Origin: Nephrocerus scutellatus
Taxonomy: Eukaryota > Arthropoda > Insecta > Diptera > Pipunculidae
Assembly: GCA_947095585.1 (NCBI GenBank)
Contig: OX352761.1
Location: 64,556,882-64,620,881, forward strand
Direction of reading: 5' to 3'
DNA: 64,000 bases
Shown: one piece after another, positions 22,791 through 32,576 of the stretch
Numbering within the stretch: the stretch's first letter is position 1
Layout: the number at the start of each line of letters is the position of its first letter
Made by a program: the position numbers and the translations under genes
Notes under the pieces: generated by a model
Databases searched by the model: none
What the model was told of the DNA's origin: nothing
What the model saw: only the letters and a program-made list of their open reading frames with translations

Positions 22791-23065
22791 GGAGATTGAG
22801 AGAGAGATTGTCCCGCATGCAGTTGAGATTACCGGAAAGGTTAGACACTGTCGACCATGGCTGTATAACTGGATTTCTTCCTACTATTTCTTCCATTTCA
22901 TCGAAATACTGCCAATTTTTTCTGTTCTGTCTCGGCCCGTTGTGTTGTTGTGGTCTTTTATTTTTTATATTGTCTAACCATTGATTTCCACTTAGACTAT
23001 ATTTGCTCCCATGTGGACGAAAACCTTTTTGTTCAAAAATTTTACGAATTTTAATATATATTTTT
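22782..23065 (-). pseudogene. Myb/SANT-like DNA-binding domain fragment
   Basis: The minus-strand frame reads KIRKIFEQKGFRPHGSKYSL, then QWLDNIKNKRPQQH, then NRKNWQYFDEMEEIVGRNP and QPWSTVSNL. The order of helix, W-x-N-I-K and W-x-Y-F-D-E-M-x-E-I-x-G matches the trihelix (Myb/SANT-like) proteins encoded as the second gene of PIF/Harbinger transposons and related host genes. No start or upstream exon is identified. It abuts the left end of Harbinger 2 but is outside it. It could be a fragment of another Harbinger or of a host gene. Confidence 0.5.
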
Positions 23066-23303
23066 TTTTAATTGCATTTTGTAGCGCAACATAAGGGGTG
23101 TTTTTTTTTTTAAAGCTAGCTAGACAGTCGTTCATTTAGACGATTCCCAGCCAGCAAAACCCAGCCAATTTTATATCCCTCCAAGTTGGTACGTGTGATT
23201 TCGCTGCTATGACACCAGCTGTCAACTGTCAAAGTATTCACCATTCAACCAAATTCTTTTTTTTTTTAGTTGTGAAAAAAGTATTTTCGAGAATCTATTC
23301 AAT

Positions 23304-24582
23304 GAGTTTCACTCAATGCCAAAATTGCTGGCCTGTGGACATGTACATGGTTAAACACAGAAAATGAATTCGTTCTCAGCCCACGTATGTTGCTGAGATC
23401 CACTCTGAAAACACACATACTACAAAAAACAAACACACAAAACACAACATACCGCTTCTTTAAACCAAATTGAGAAGAGTATGTCTCTAAGGGGATTATC
23501 AACACAAATTGTCGCCAGTGTTATGCCTTCACGACAAAATGAGTTAAATCACCAAAAGAAACAAACACTCACAATCCGTTATTTAATTACAAAAGAATTA
23601 GATTATCACATTGTGTATGCAAGCATACAACATCATAATTCTCCAAATTCTTTTGTTTAGCTGTTGAGGATGGGACGAACGGACACCGCACACTGCACTT
23701 TGCACTTATATATATTATATAAACGACACTTATGTTTTTAATTTTTTTTTGCGCCAACACAACACTATTGCTGCATTGCTTTGGCAAAGCCGGCTTAGCT
23801 TTACAAAGCAAAAGCTTTTGGCTTTAAATTTTCGATGTTTTTTAATTGTTATGTGTGTTAAACAAAACACCGCCTTACGGTGAGCGCTATAACTAAAAAA
23901 TGGCTTTAGTTATAAATCCTAAAAACTTTTTGGATTTATTTTCGGCTTTATGCTTATGCGATTGTTGTTGTAAGCCAAGCTGGATTAGCCAAAGCAACGC
24001 AGCATATATTTTTTTCTGCTTTTTAGATCAACAACGCGCGTGCTGAAGTGCAGCACGTCCGTTCATCGCGGAGATTGAGAGAGAGATTGTCCCGCATGCA
24101 GTTGAGATTACCGGAAAGGTTAGACACTGTCGACCATGGCTGTATAACTGGATTTCTTCCTACTATTTCTTCCATTTCATCGAAATACTGCCAATTTTTT
24201 CTGTTCTGTCTCGGCCCGTTGTGTTGTTGTGGTCTTTTATTTTTTATATTGTCTAACCATTGATTTCCACTTAGACTATATTTGCTCCCATGTGGACGAA
24301 AACCTTTTTGTTCAAAAATTTTACGAATTTTAATATATATTTTTTTTTAATTGCATTTTGTAGCGCAACATAAGGGGTGTTTTTTTTTTTAAAGCTAGCT
24401 AGACAGTCGTTCATTTAGACGATTCCCAGCCAGCAAAACCCAGCCAATTTTATATCCCTCCAAGTTGGTACGTGTGATTTCGCTGCTATGACACCAGCTG
24501 TCAACTGTCAAAGTATTCACCATTCAACCAAATTCTTTTTTTTTTTAGTTGTGAAAAAAGTATTTTCGAGAATCTATTCAAT
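23304..24582. repeat. 1279-bp tandem duplication, copy 2
   Basis: Direct repeat of 22025-23303. At its right border sequence continues into the rest of the Harbinger 2 first exon, so this copy is joined to the full element. In copy 1 the Harbinger stops after ATTCAATG and jumps back to AGTTTCACTC. The junction shares only TG-level microhomology. Confidence 0.92.
24061..24344 (-). pseudogene. Myb/SANT-like fragment, duplicated copy
   Basis: Identical by eye to the fragment at 22782-23065, carried by the 1279-bp duplication. No independent function can be inferred. Confidence 0.5.
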
Positions 24583-24825
24583 GGATAATTTACAAAAAGA
24601 GGTATGAAATCATAACATAGTTGATTATATTTGTGAAACAATTTAAATAATTCAATTTCAGGTTTTATGTGGAATGCTAGATTCCTCCAGTAAGGAGGAA
24701 CCTGAATTCTTTGAAACCATTTTCGGCGATACATCAAGCTCCAAAGACTCAGCAGAAGAGATGAAAAAGCATGTAACAATTAATAATTTTATGGATGTAA
24801 TTGATTGCCCGTGGCTGGCTGGCCA
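24581..24825 (+). pseudogene. Harbinger 2 transposase, 5' exons
   Basis: Exon 1 starts at ATG 24581 (MDNLQKE) and ends at 24601. An intron of 60 nt (24602-24661, GTATGA to TTTCAG) keeps phase 0, and exon 2 continues LCGMLDSSSKEEPEFFET and onward to about 24810. The frame then runs into satellite element copy 2. The acidic, serine-rich N-terminus is usual for this group. Confidence 0.65.
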
Positions 24826-25249
24826 AATCTTGTGATCAATTTTTAACTCACTTCCTACAGCCCGATTTTATTGAAATTTTGCACACATGCATATCTCCCA
24901 TGAGAACACTTTATTAAAATTTGAGACCCCTCGGGCTGCGGGGTCGGGGGGCTTCCACACAAATATTTTACAAAATTTACTCGATTTTCTTTAAATTTTG
25001 TACACATGTGTGTCTTCGATGGAAAACACTTTTTGTAAAAATTTGGAGCGATCGGCCCCTTGGGGACCACAATATACAATTTTTAAATATCGCTATATCG
25101 CATCAGATCACGGCAAAGTCTGAGCTCTGTGCTTTGTGAGCAGCGCTGTTCGCTGCCGCTGCGTCATTTGGTGGATGACGAGCAAACAGTGTGTGTATAT
25201 CCCCGATTAGAGAATTTACAAGAAAAATTTTAATTTTTATGGGTTGTTT
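24826..25249 (-). repeat. Satellite-bearing dispersed element, copy 2
   Basis: Inverted relative to copy 1. It begins AATCTTGTGATCAATTTTTA and ends TAATTTTTATGGGTTGTT, the complements of the copy 1 ends. Inside are two to three degenerate units (CCCGATTTTATTGAAATTTT, CATATCTCCCATG, TGTGTGTCTTCGATGG). It interrupts the Harbinger 2 transposase. An unrelated-looking stretch at about 25080-25190 also lies inside. Confidence 0.65.
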
Positions 25250-25257
25250 CTTTCGGT

Positions 25258-26110
25258 ATATTTTAGTATCCTATGCTCAATCTGGATTTTCTCCAAATTC
25301 AAACTGTGGGGGCAAATGTAGAATTGGCACAAGCAAAGAACTTTACATTTATGTGTGGTATATAAGCAATACCATCACTTTCAGACAACTGGGGAACTTG
25401 TTTGGAATACCAAAGTCTTCTGCCTGGATAGCTGTTCAACGCGTTTGCAATTGGCTCATATAGAACAGAAAGCAGTATATTAAATGGCCTCAAGGGGATG
25501 CTGTGGAAGCAACTGCGGTAAATTTGAGGCAAAAAAGAAAATTTCCGGAGTTCTCGGTGTAATCGATTGCACGCACATCGCGATTGCAGCTCCAAAATTG
25601 AATAAAGAGTGCTACTAAAACCAAAAACACAACTTCACAATAATTCTGCAAGCAGTCGTTGATGCAGAAAAAAAATTCATTGACATTTGTTGTGGTGAAC
25701 CCGGATCATTGCACGACAGCAGAGTGCTTCGAAGATCAGCCTTATACAGAATAACCGACTCACATTATTCGCAGCTGTTTCCGTCAAATACTTTCATTTT
25801 GGGACTCAGCGTATCCTGCTACCAACTGGTTAGTGCCATCATTTAAAGATAATGGGAGACTTACAGAGCAACAGCGATCTTTTAACTATCTGCATTCTGC
25901 AACGCGAATTGTAGAATTGTAGTGGAAAACGCTTTTGAACCTTCTGATGATGTTGAAGCTAAAACTCCGGAAGTTGATGGTCTTGGTGATATGGGCACTT
26001 CACGTGAAGATGAAAATGATCCAGAGCGTCGTGTTGCTTCACATGTGGGTAAAATCAGACATAACTCTGTAGAAGACGGGGTGGGAATAGGTTCGGGATC
26101 CTGCTCTTAA
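25258..26110 (+). pseudogene. Harbinger 2 transposase, catalytic part
   Basis: HARBI1-like: SKELYIYVWYISNTITFRQL, LGNLFGIPKSSAWIAVQRV (helix-turn-helix), KWPQGDAVEA, then the DDE core. The first Asp is in GVIDCTHIAIAAPK (about 25558-25600), the second in CGEPGSLHDSRVLRRSALYR (about 25690-25750) and the third in DSAYP (about 25805). A stop follows CNWLI, a frameshift precedes the third Asp, and after VVENAF the expected domain end is deleted and joined to an acidic tail EPSDDVEAKTPEVDG to the stop at 26108. Non-functional. Convergent with the Myb-like gene. Confidence 0.85.
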
Positions 26111-26217
26111 AATTATGTATTAGAAAACCTATAAACTTGCATATGATTTCATTACTTACCACTATTACTTCAAGTACCCCAGTGTTAAGGGTGTTGTGGT
26201 TCGCAATAATCGGTTTG

Positions 26218-26222
26218 CTGCC
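26218..26222. other. BEL target-site duplication, left (CTGCC)
   Basis: CTGCC immediately before the 5' LTR is repeated directly after the 3' LTR (32577-32581). Five base pairs is the usual length for BEL/Pao insertions. Confidence 0.92.
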
Positions 26223-26531
26223 TGTTGCAGAACGCCTGCATAGTCAACCAGGCAACGTGTAAACAACGCGTAAATAACGACCCATGTAAACGCAGTGTTA
26301 CTTCCTTCGCTTCTGACGTTTGTCATGTGCTAGCCTATTGCGAATAACCTAAATTTAAAATCGGCCATTTCCCAGACATTCGCCAGCCGGAGGAGGTAAC
26401 ACTGCGGTAAGTTGTTTTAAAATCGGTGTTGCAATTAATCATCTTGTAATCATTAATATTGTAATTTGTTTCTTAGAAATAAACAACGTTAAATGGCAGA
26501 ATCCTCCGACTGTATTTAAGGAAAATCAACA
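26223..26531 (+). repeat. BEL 5' LTR
   Basis: It starts TGTTGCAG and ends AAAATCAACA, and aligns without gaps to 32268-32576 (offset 6045). No strong TATA box was noted. The stretch TTAGAAATAAACAACG near 26475 supplies an AATAAA. Confidence 0.95.
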
Positions 26532-26719
26532 CTTTATTTCGCATGCGTAGCCATATCGTGAAATCGAATTTAATGCAACTTTATTTCGCATGCGTAGCCA
26601 TATCGTGAAATCGAATTTAATGCAACTTTATTTCGCATGCGTAGCCATATCGTGAAATCGAATTTAATGCAACTTTATTTCGCATGCGCAGCCATATTGT
26701 GAAATCGAATTTAATGCAA
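26532..26719 (+). repeat. Four 47-bp tandem repeats in the BEL leader
   Basis: Units start at 26532, 26579, 26626 and 26673 (CTTTATTTCGCATGCG and onward). The fourth differs at a few bases. Each unit contains ATGCG, but because 47 is not a multiple of three the upstream ATGs fall in shifting frames. The last unit carries the first in-frame ATG of the polyprotein (26684). No TGG-type primer-binding site is visible right after the LTR. Confidence 0.9.
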
Positions 26720-29700
26720 CGCACACCGCCGCGAAGAAGCCCACGCTTGCAACCAACAAATTTAGTCAACATGGAGTTCGGGGATGCCGCACCTGGTGCC
26801 GTTTCGATGCCAGAAACTGTGAGTACTCTAACTAACTTAGTGCCAATAAATGCCCCAACGCCGTCTACCACCACGTGTGCTACCATGCATGTTCCTCTCG
26901 CCGTCACAGCACAAGCGGGTACTCCCGCAAATGATACCTCTGTCGCCGTATCATGCAGCGAGAACATGTTTGCTGCAATGCAGAAACAGATTGCCTCCTT
27001 GCAAGAGCAACTAGAGAAAACGCAGTTAAAGTTGAATGAAGCATTCAGACCTACGACTACTATGTATGACACAGCGTCATCATTACCGATCGTCACTACC
27101 TCAGCCGCAATGCCTTTGCCAATAACGGTTATGTCTGCGGACATTGCGCTTAATACCTCCCGGACGTCTCCACCGGGACAAATTGCCAACAATTACGCAC
27201 ACAGGCAACCAGCAACGTCGATGCCATCGATTTATGCCGCTATGCCAGCGACAAGTTCCGGATGCATGAACAACAACGCTGGAGAAACGCATTACAACCG
27301 TGCTAGTGTTCCACTTTACGATGATCGTATAGCCACACGGGGTGCACTACCACACCCGCTGCCATCTAGTTCAGTCGATACTACAATAAACTTGGAGAAT
27401 AATAGAAACTCCATGGTATCACGTAAGGTTCAAGAACTTCCAAGTTTTAATGGTAGCCCGGAAGATTGGCCAATATTTTTCACTGCGTACGTTGAGTCAA
27501 CTGCCGCCTACAATTATACCAATTTAGAGAACAACCAGCGATTGCATAAATGTCTCACAGGTGAAGCCAGAGAAACCGTAAAATCCTTACTTATCCATCC
27601 AGACAATGTCAGTGCTGTAATTGAGCAACTTCGTTTTCGTTTTGGTCGTCCAGAGCAGCTTATACGTAGCCAGCTGAACCAAGTCAGAGAAATAGCACCG
27701 ATCAACGAAAACGCGGTGATGCGCCTCATTCCATTTGCCACGAAAACAAAGAACCTGGCAGTATTTCTTCAGTCAGTAAACGGTCAGCAGCACCTAGCGA
27801 ATCCGACATTACTGGAAGAGCTTGTCTCTAAACTACCGATGAGTAAGCGACTGGATTGGGCGAGATGTGCCGCACAAATACGCCCGTATCCAACAATTGT
27901 GCATTTTAGTGACTGGTTGAGTGATATAGCGCATTTGATATGTACTGTACTAGATAGCGAGTGTAGAGAGCCAAAGCGCCGAATGCCGGTGTTGCATGCC
28001 ACAGGAAAGCAAAGATCGTACGAGTTAAAATGCTCTATATGCCAAAGCCAACATAAAACAATTGAGTGTAAGCAGATCATTGACGCTACAGTACCTGAAA
28101 GATGGATAATAGTAAAACGCTTCCGTCTGTGCTTCACTTGTTTGAAGATAGGGCATACTACACGCAACTGCAACAATAAGAGTCTATGTCAAATCAATGG
28201 GTGTCAGAGAAGGCATCATAGGTTGCTTCATGAAACTCCAAACTCAGAGCATGTATCACACAACCAGAATTGCCCGGGAAACTTTGAAGAGGAAGCAATT
28301 TCGAAGCGTGTAGGCAGAAACATACTGGCCGTACGAGAAGTCGCAAACAGTAATCTGCTATTCCGTATCTTACCAGTCACACTCTACAGCCAAAACAAAG
28401 CTATCAACACATATGCTCTGTTAGATGAGGGCTCATCATTGACCATGATGGACGACACGTTGGTAAAGGAACTTGGTCTACAAGGTCAACAGCACCAATT
28501 AAATATCCAATGGGTTGGAGGACGAGAGGCCAAGGAGTCCACAGTGGTAGTCGACTTACACGTCAGTGGAATTGGCATGAAAAAAAAGCACATGCTACGA
28601 AACGTGTATGGTGTGCCAAACCTCAAGTTGCCTATGCAAAGCTTAAGTGAAGAGGAGCTACGCGGTGATACAAGTCGCCTCAAGAAATTATTAATGCACC
28701 CGTACTCTAATGCTGAGCCTAAACTTTTGATCGGTCTCGATCACTGCCACCTTGGATTGCCATCAGATTTCCTAAGGGTAAATAAAGGTGGACCTTACGC
28801 TGCGCACACGGAACTAGGTTGGGTAGTATTCGGCCCAACTAGAAAGTTTCATAGCATGGTGCCATTATGTCTCCTAACTACTGTGTCAAATGATCAAGCA
28901 TTACACTCGATGGTATCCGAGTATTTTGAAACGGAAAATTTCGGCGTGAGGCCATCACCTCCAATCGAGTGTCAAGCCGACTCTCGAGCTAAAGATATCC
29001 TAGGATTAACAACGAAAAGAACTAATGGAAGATTCCAAACTGGACTATTGTGGAAAAGGGACAACGTGGAACTACCCGATAGCTATCCAATGGCAATGAA
29101 ACGTTTACTTGGAATCGAGCGTAAAATGAAGCGAGATGGAAACTTTGCCGCCGCCTATAGTTCCATCATCAAAGCTTACACAAATAAAGGCTATGCCCGC
29201 AAACTGCAGCCAGCAGAAGCTACCACAACTTCGCCCAAAACATGGTATCTTCCACATTTTGGAGTGGTTAATCCGAATAAACCAGCCAAAATACGTCTCG
29301 TTTTCGATGCCGCCGCCGAAGCTAATGGGACTTCCCTCAATTCACATCTGATGAAAGGACCTCAACAGTATCAGCCATTACCGTCTGTTCTATTTCACTT
29401 TCGTGAAGGAGCCGTCGCCGTGTGTGGAGACATCAGGGATATGTTCCACCAAATATTAATCCAGAAAGAAGACAGATGTGCTCAAAGATTTTTGTGGCGT
29501 GACGGGGACGATAGTAGAACGCCTGATGTATACGAAATGATGGTGATGACATTTGGAGCAGCATGTTCGCCCTGTGCAGCACAGTATGTTAAGACTATTA
29601 ATGCCTTGGAACATCAAGATCGTCATCCACGCGCCGTTAAAGCTATTACCAACTATCATTATGTAGACGACTTTGTAGACAGCTTTGAATCTACTGAGCA

Positions 29701-32215
29701 AGCAATTAAAGTATCCAGCCGGGTACGAGAAATTCATAAAAATGCCGGATTCGAACTACGAAACTTCACTTCGAATTCACCAGAAGTCCTCAGTGCTCTT
29801 GAAGGAAATGAAGCTGCTATTTCACTAAGGGCCAGAGACAGTCTATGCACCGAGAAAGTACTTGGTATATGCTGGAAACCATCCAGTGACAATTTCAGTT
29901 ATCAATTGCAATTCCATTACGTTGAAGAAGACGTTATCGACGGAACGAGATGTCCGACCAAAAGAGAACTTCTAAGCATCGTAATGTCAGTATTCGACCC
30001 GTTGGGCTTCCTTAGTCACTTTACTATTACCGCCAAACTACTTATGCGCGAAGTTTGGAGACGTCGTATCCAATGGGACAGGCCATTGCCAAATGAAATT
30101 CTCACGCCATGGGACAGTTGGCGCCAACAGCTGCCAATCGTAGTCATGTTTAATGTTCCACGTTTTTATTTTCGAAATGGACAACCAGAAGAGCTACAGC
30201 TTCATGTGTTCGTAGACGCAAGTGAGGACGCCTTTGCTGCAGTAGCATACTGGAGAGTCACGAATGTTGAACAGGAGGTGGAAATAGCTCTCGTATGTGC
30301 CAAAACCAGATGCGCTCCACTGAAGCCATTAACTATTCCACGTCTGGAGCTTCAGGCAGCCGTTCTGGGAACACGACTGATGAAAACTATAATAGAAGAA
30401 CACTCCATTAGTGTCAATCGCAGTGTTCTTTGGAGTGACTCAACCACTGTGATTAACTGGATTAGAAGTGAGCACCGTCGGTATAAACCATTTGTAGCAC
30501 ATAGAATTGCAGAAATTCTATCAACCACCGAACCGTCTAATTGGAAATGGTTGCAAACCATCGAGAATGTCGCCGACGAAGCTACTCGGTCAAGCAACAC
30601 TGTCAACTTTAGTCCCAATTCACGTTGGTTAAGAGGTCCGGAATTCTTGCTCAAAGGAGAAGATAGTTGGCCCATTAAGACTACAGCTGCCGCTGAAGAT
30701 GATGTAGACAACGAAGAAGAACTCCGTCCAAAATACTCGCTGATTGCCGTGAGTACTCAAATAATTGATTTTAATCGTTTCTCTTCCTTTCCCAGACTAT
30801 TAAGAACCATGTCTTGGGTGATTCGTTTTGTGAACCGATGTCGTAAACAGCCGCGTCGCCACGAAGATTACGGTCTAACAGCTTTAGAGCTTGAATCAGC
30901 GGAGGAATTATTGTGTCGCCTAATTCAGGCTGAAGCATTCTCTGCTGAACTGAAACAGATTGGGTGTAACCAAGCAATAACCAAAAGCAGCGTTCTGTTC
31001 AAACTTTCACCGTACATTGATAGTCATGGCATTCTCCGTGTCTATGGTCGAGTTGATGCAGCCAGCTGGCTACCATATGCCACGAAACGCCCCATTATAT
31101 TGCCGCCTGTCCATGAATTTACGTCACTAATGTTGAAACATCAGCACATAAGGATGAAACATCAGAATACCGAAGCAACGATATGTGAGATTCGTCGGAA
31201 GTACTGGGTTCCGCGACTACGCCAAATTATGCGCAAAGTCGTCTCCAATTGTTATGTGTGCAAAATGAAGAAAACCATGCCGATTACGCCCATCATGGGT
31301 CCGTTACCAGAGGATCGACTTACGCCTTTCGTGAGGCCGTTCACGTACACAGGACTCGATTATTTCGGCCCATTGACAGTAACAATTGGACGTCGCACCG
31401 AAAAGAGATGGGTAGCACTATTTACTTGTCTCGTTGTGCGCGCTATACACCTAGAAGTAGTCTACGATCTATCAACGGACGCATGCATTCTAGCGATCCG
31501 CAACTTTATTAATCGCCGTGGAGTCCCAGTCAGAATTCGCTCGGACAATGGGACGAATTTCGTGGGAGCCAATCGGGAAGCTATGCGATTCTCAGAAGTA
31601 TTTGACTGCCAGCGTGTGCAAGGAGAACTATCTTCAAAAGGAGTAGAATGGGTGTTCAACTGTCCAGCCAACCAATCTGAAGGAGGCGTTTGGGAACGAA
31701 TGGTGCAGTGTGTGAAGCGAGTGTTACAACACACTCTCAAAGAAGTATCCCCTCGTGAGTTCACGCTACAAAGCCTTATCATTGAAGCCGAAAACGTAGT
31801 TAACTCTCGCCCACTCACACACTTGCCAATAGACATCGATCAAGAAGAACCACTTACGCCGAATCACTTCTTGCTAGGCTCTATGAACACAGCGCACACG
31901 CCAAGTTCACTCGAAAACCCGGAGAAGATATACACCCTTAGAAAACAGTGGCGCGTCGCCCGTCAACTAAGAGATCGTTTTTGGAAACGATGGGTTGCTG
32001 AATATCTACCGACTTTAACGCGCCGCGCAAAATGGTGCCAGAGGTCGAAGCCAATAATGGAAGAAGACTTGGTGTTTATTTGTGATGCAAACATTCCGAG
32101 AACTGAGTGGTGTCGTGGTCGGGTTGAGAGAACCTACCCAGGAGCCGATGGAGAAGTTCGAAGAGCTGATGTCCGCACGTCTAAAGGAGTGATGCAACGT
32201 CCCACGTCAAGCTAG
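26684..32215 (+). CDS. BEL/Pao gag-pol polyprotein
   Basis: 1843 codons without interruption. By residue: coiled coil about 95-125; Pao-type capsid region from about 250 (LPSFNGSPEDWPIF); three Cys/His knuckles about 449-516 (CSICQSQHKTIEC, CFTCLKIGHTTRNC, then C-x4-C-x3-H-x3-H); aspartic protease with Asp 581 in LLDEGSS; RT with catalytic YVDD at 993-996; RNase H with Asp 1178 (VFVDASEDAFA) and SDSTTVINW near 1250. The integrase has HHCC at about 1485-1530, Asp 1559 (LDYFGP), Asp 1621 (SDNGTNF) and Glu about 1671 (GGVWERM). A C-terminal domain ends about 1760-1843 (RDRFWKRWVAEYLP). The start could be ATG 26684 or 26714 (MQRTPPRRSPRL). The second avoids translating the leader repeat. All catalytic residues I could check are present. 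It makes virus-like particle proteins, copies the RNA and inserts the DNA. Confidence 0.95.
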   Translation: MRSHIVKSNLMQRTPPRRSPRLQPTNLVNMEFGDAAPGAVSMPETVSTLTNLVPINAPTPSTTTCATMHVPLAVTAQAGTPANDTSVAVSCSENMFAAMQKQIASLQEQLEKTQLKLNEAFRPTTTMYDTASSLPIVTTSAAMPLPITVMSADIALNTSRTSPPGQIANNYAHRQPATSMPSIYAAMPATSSGCMNNNAGETHYNRASVPLYDDRIATRGALPHPLPSSSVDTTINLENNRNSMVSRKVQELPSFNGSPEDWPIFFTAYVESTAAYNYTNLENNQRLHKCLTGEARETVKSLLIHPDNVSAVIEQLRFRFGRPEQLIRSQLNQVREIAPINENAVMRLIPFATKTKNLAVFLQSVNGQQHLANPTLLEELVSKLPMSKRLDWARCAAQIRPYPTIVHFSDWLSDIAHLICTVLDSECREPKRRMPVLHATGKQRSYELKCSICQSQHKTIECKQIIDATVPERWIIVKRFRLCFTCLKIGHTTRNCNNKSLCQINGCQRRHHRLLHETPNSEHVSHNQNCPGNFEEEAISKRVGRNILAVREVANSNLLFRILPVTLYSQNKAINTYALLDEGSSLTMMDDTLVKELGLQGQQHQLNIQWVGGREAKESTVVVDLHVSGIGMKKKHMLRNVYGVPNLKLPMQSLSEEELRGDTSRLKKLLMHPYSNAEPKLLIGLDHCHLGLPSDFLRVNKGGPYAAHTELGWVVFGPTRKFHSMVPLCLLTTVSNDQALHSMVSEYFETENFGVRPSPPIECQADSRAKDILGLTTKRTNGRFQTGLLWKRDNVELPDSYPMAMKRLLGIERKMKRDGNFAAAYSSIIKAYTNKGYARKLQPAEATTTSPKTWYLPHFGVVNPNKPAKIRLVFDAAAEANGTSLNSHLMKGPQQYQPLPSVLFHFREGAVAVCGDIRDMFHQILIQKEDRCAQRFLWRDGDDSRTPDVYEMMVMTFGAACSPCAAQYVKTINALEHQDRHPRAVKAITNYHYVDDFVDSFESTEQAIKVSSRVREIHKNAGFELRNFTSNSPEVLSALEGNEAAISLRARDSLCTEKVLGICWKPSSDNFSYQLQFHYVEEDVIDGTRCPTKRELLSIVMSVFDPLGFLSHFTITAKLLMREVWRRRIQWDRPLPNEILTPWDSWRQQLPIVVMFNVPRFYFRNGQPEELQLHVFVDASEDAFAAVAYWRVTNVEQEVEIALVCAKTRCAPLKPLTIPRLELQAAVLGTRLMKTIIEEHSISVNRSVLWSDSTTVINWIRSEHRRYKPFVAHRIAEILSTTEPSNWKWLQTIENVADEATRSSNTVNFSPNSRWLRGPEFLLKGEDSWPIKTTAAAEDDVDNEEELRPKYSLIAVSTQIIDFNRFSSFPRLLRTMSWVIRFVNRCRKQPRRHEDYGLTALELESAEELLCRLIQAEAFSAELKQIGCNQAITKSSVLFKLSPYIDSHGILRVYGRVDAASWLPYATKRPIILPPVHEFTSLMLKHQHIRMKHQNTEATICEIRRKYWVPRLRQIMRKVVSNCYVCKMKKTMPITPIMGPLPEDRLTPFVRPFTYTGLDYFGPLTVTIGRRTEKRWVALFTCLVVRAIHLEVVYDLSTDACILAIRNFINRRGVPVRIRSDNGTNFVGANREAMRFSEVFDCQRVQGELSSKGVEWVFNCPANQSEGGVWERMVQCVKRVLQHTLKEVSPREFTLQSLIIEAENVVNSRPLTHLPIDIDQEEPLTPNHFLLGSMNTAHTPSSLENPEKIYTLRKQWRVARQLRDRFWKRWVAEYLPTLTRRAKWCQRSKPIMEEDLVFICDANIPRTEWCRGRVERTYPGADGEVRRADVRTSKGVMQRPTSS

Positions 32216-32249
32216 CCGTTCTGGACCTGGAGAATGGTGAATCGGTGTC

Positions 32250-32267
32250 GATCCACGGGGGTGGGGG
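32250..32267 (+). promoter_or_regulatory. BEL polypurine tract region
   Basis: GATCCACGGGGGTGGGGG directly precedes the 3' LTR start at 32268. The G-run is the likely plus-strand primer. Confidence 0.6.
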
Positions 32268-32576
32268 TGTTGCAGAACGCCTGCATAGTCAACCAGGCAA
32301 CGTGTAAACAACGCGTAAATAACGACCCATGTAAACGCAGTGTTACTTCCTGCGCTTCTGACGTTTGTCATGTGCTAGCCTATTGCGAATAACCTAAATT
32401 TAAAATCGGCCATTTCCCAGACATTCGCCAGCCGGAGGAGGTAACACTGCGGTAAGTTGTTTTAAAATCGGTGTTGCAATTAATCATCTTGTAATCATTA
32501 ATATTGTAATTTGTTTCTTAGAAATAAACAACGTTAAATGGCAGAATCCTCCGACTGTATTTAAGGAAAATCAACA
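32268..32576 (+). repeat. BEL 3' LTR
   Basis: 309 bp, identical in length to the 5' LTR with one base difference seen. Followed by the CTGCC target duplication. Confidence 0.95.

Larger units (their letters stand above)
22025..23303. repeat. 1279-bp tandem duplication, copy 1
   Basis: Bases 22025-23303 are repeated directly at 23304-24582. All landmarks are shifted by 1279 bp (for example 22308/23587 and 22769/24048), and I saw no difference between copies. Contents: the LINE C endonuclease start and 5' region, a Myb/SANT-like coding fragment (minus), and the first about 210 bp of Harbinger 2 including its terminal repeat and the first bases of its first exon. Confidence 0.92.
26223..32576 (+). 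mobile_element. BEL/Pao LTR retrotransposon, structurally intact
   Basis: A 6354-bp element with 309-bp LTRs (TGTTG...CAACA), one open 1843-codon gag-pol frame, a G-rich tract before the 3' LTR and a 5-bp target-site duplication. By eye the LTRs differ at one base (CTTCCTTCGC at 26311-26320 versus CTTCCTGCGC at 32356-32365), pointing to a recent insertion. It lies inside the minus-strand Myb-like gene of Harbinger 2. Confidence 0.95.

Noticed and set aside
23095..23303. A third, separate Harbinger insertion
   Set aside because: It is the left end of Harbinger 2 copied by the 1279-bp tandem duplication, stopping at the same base as the duplication border.
26617..27192. Minus-strand 191-codon frame
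   Set aside because: Antisense shadow of the BEL gag region, whose plus-strand frame carries clear domains.
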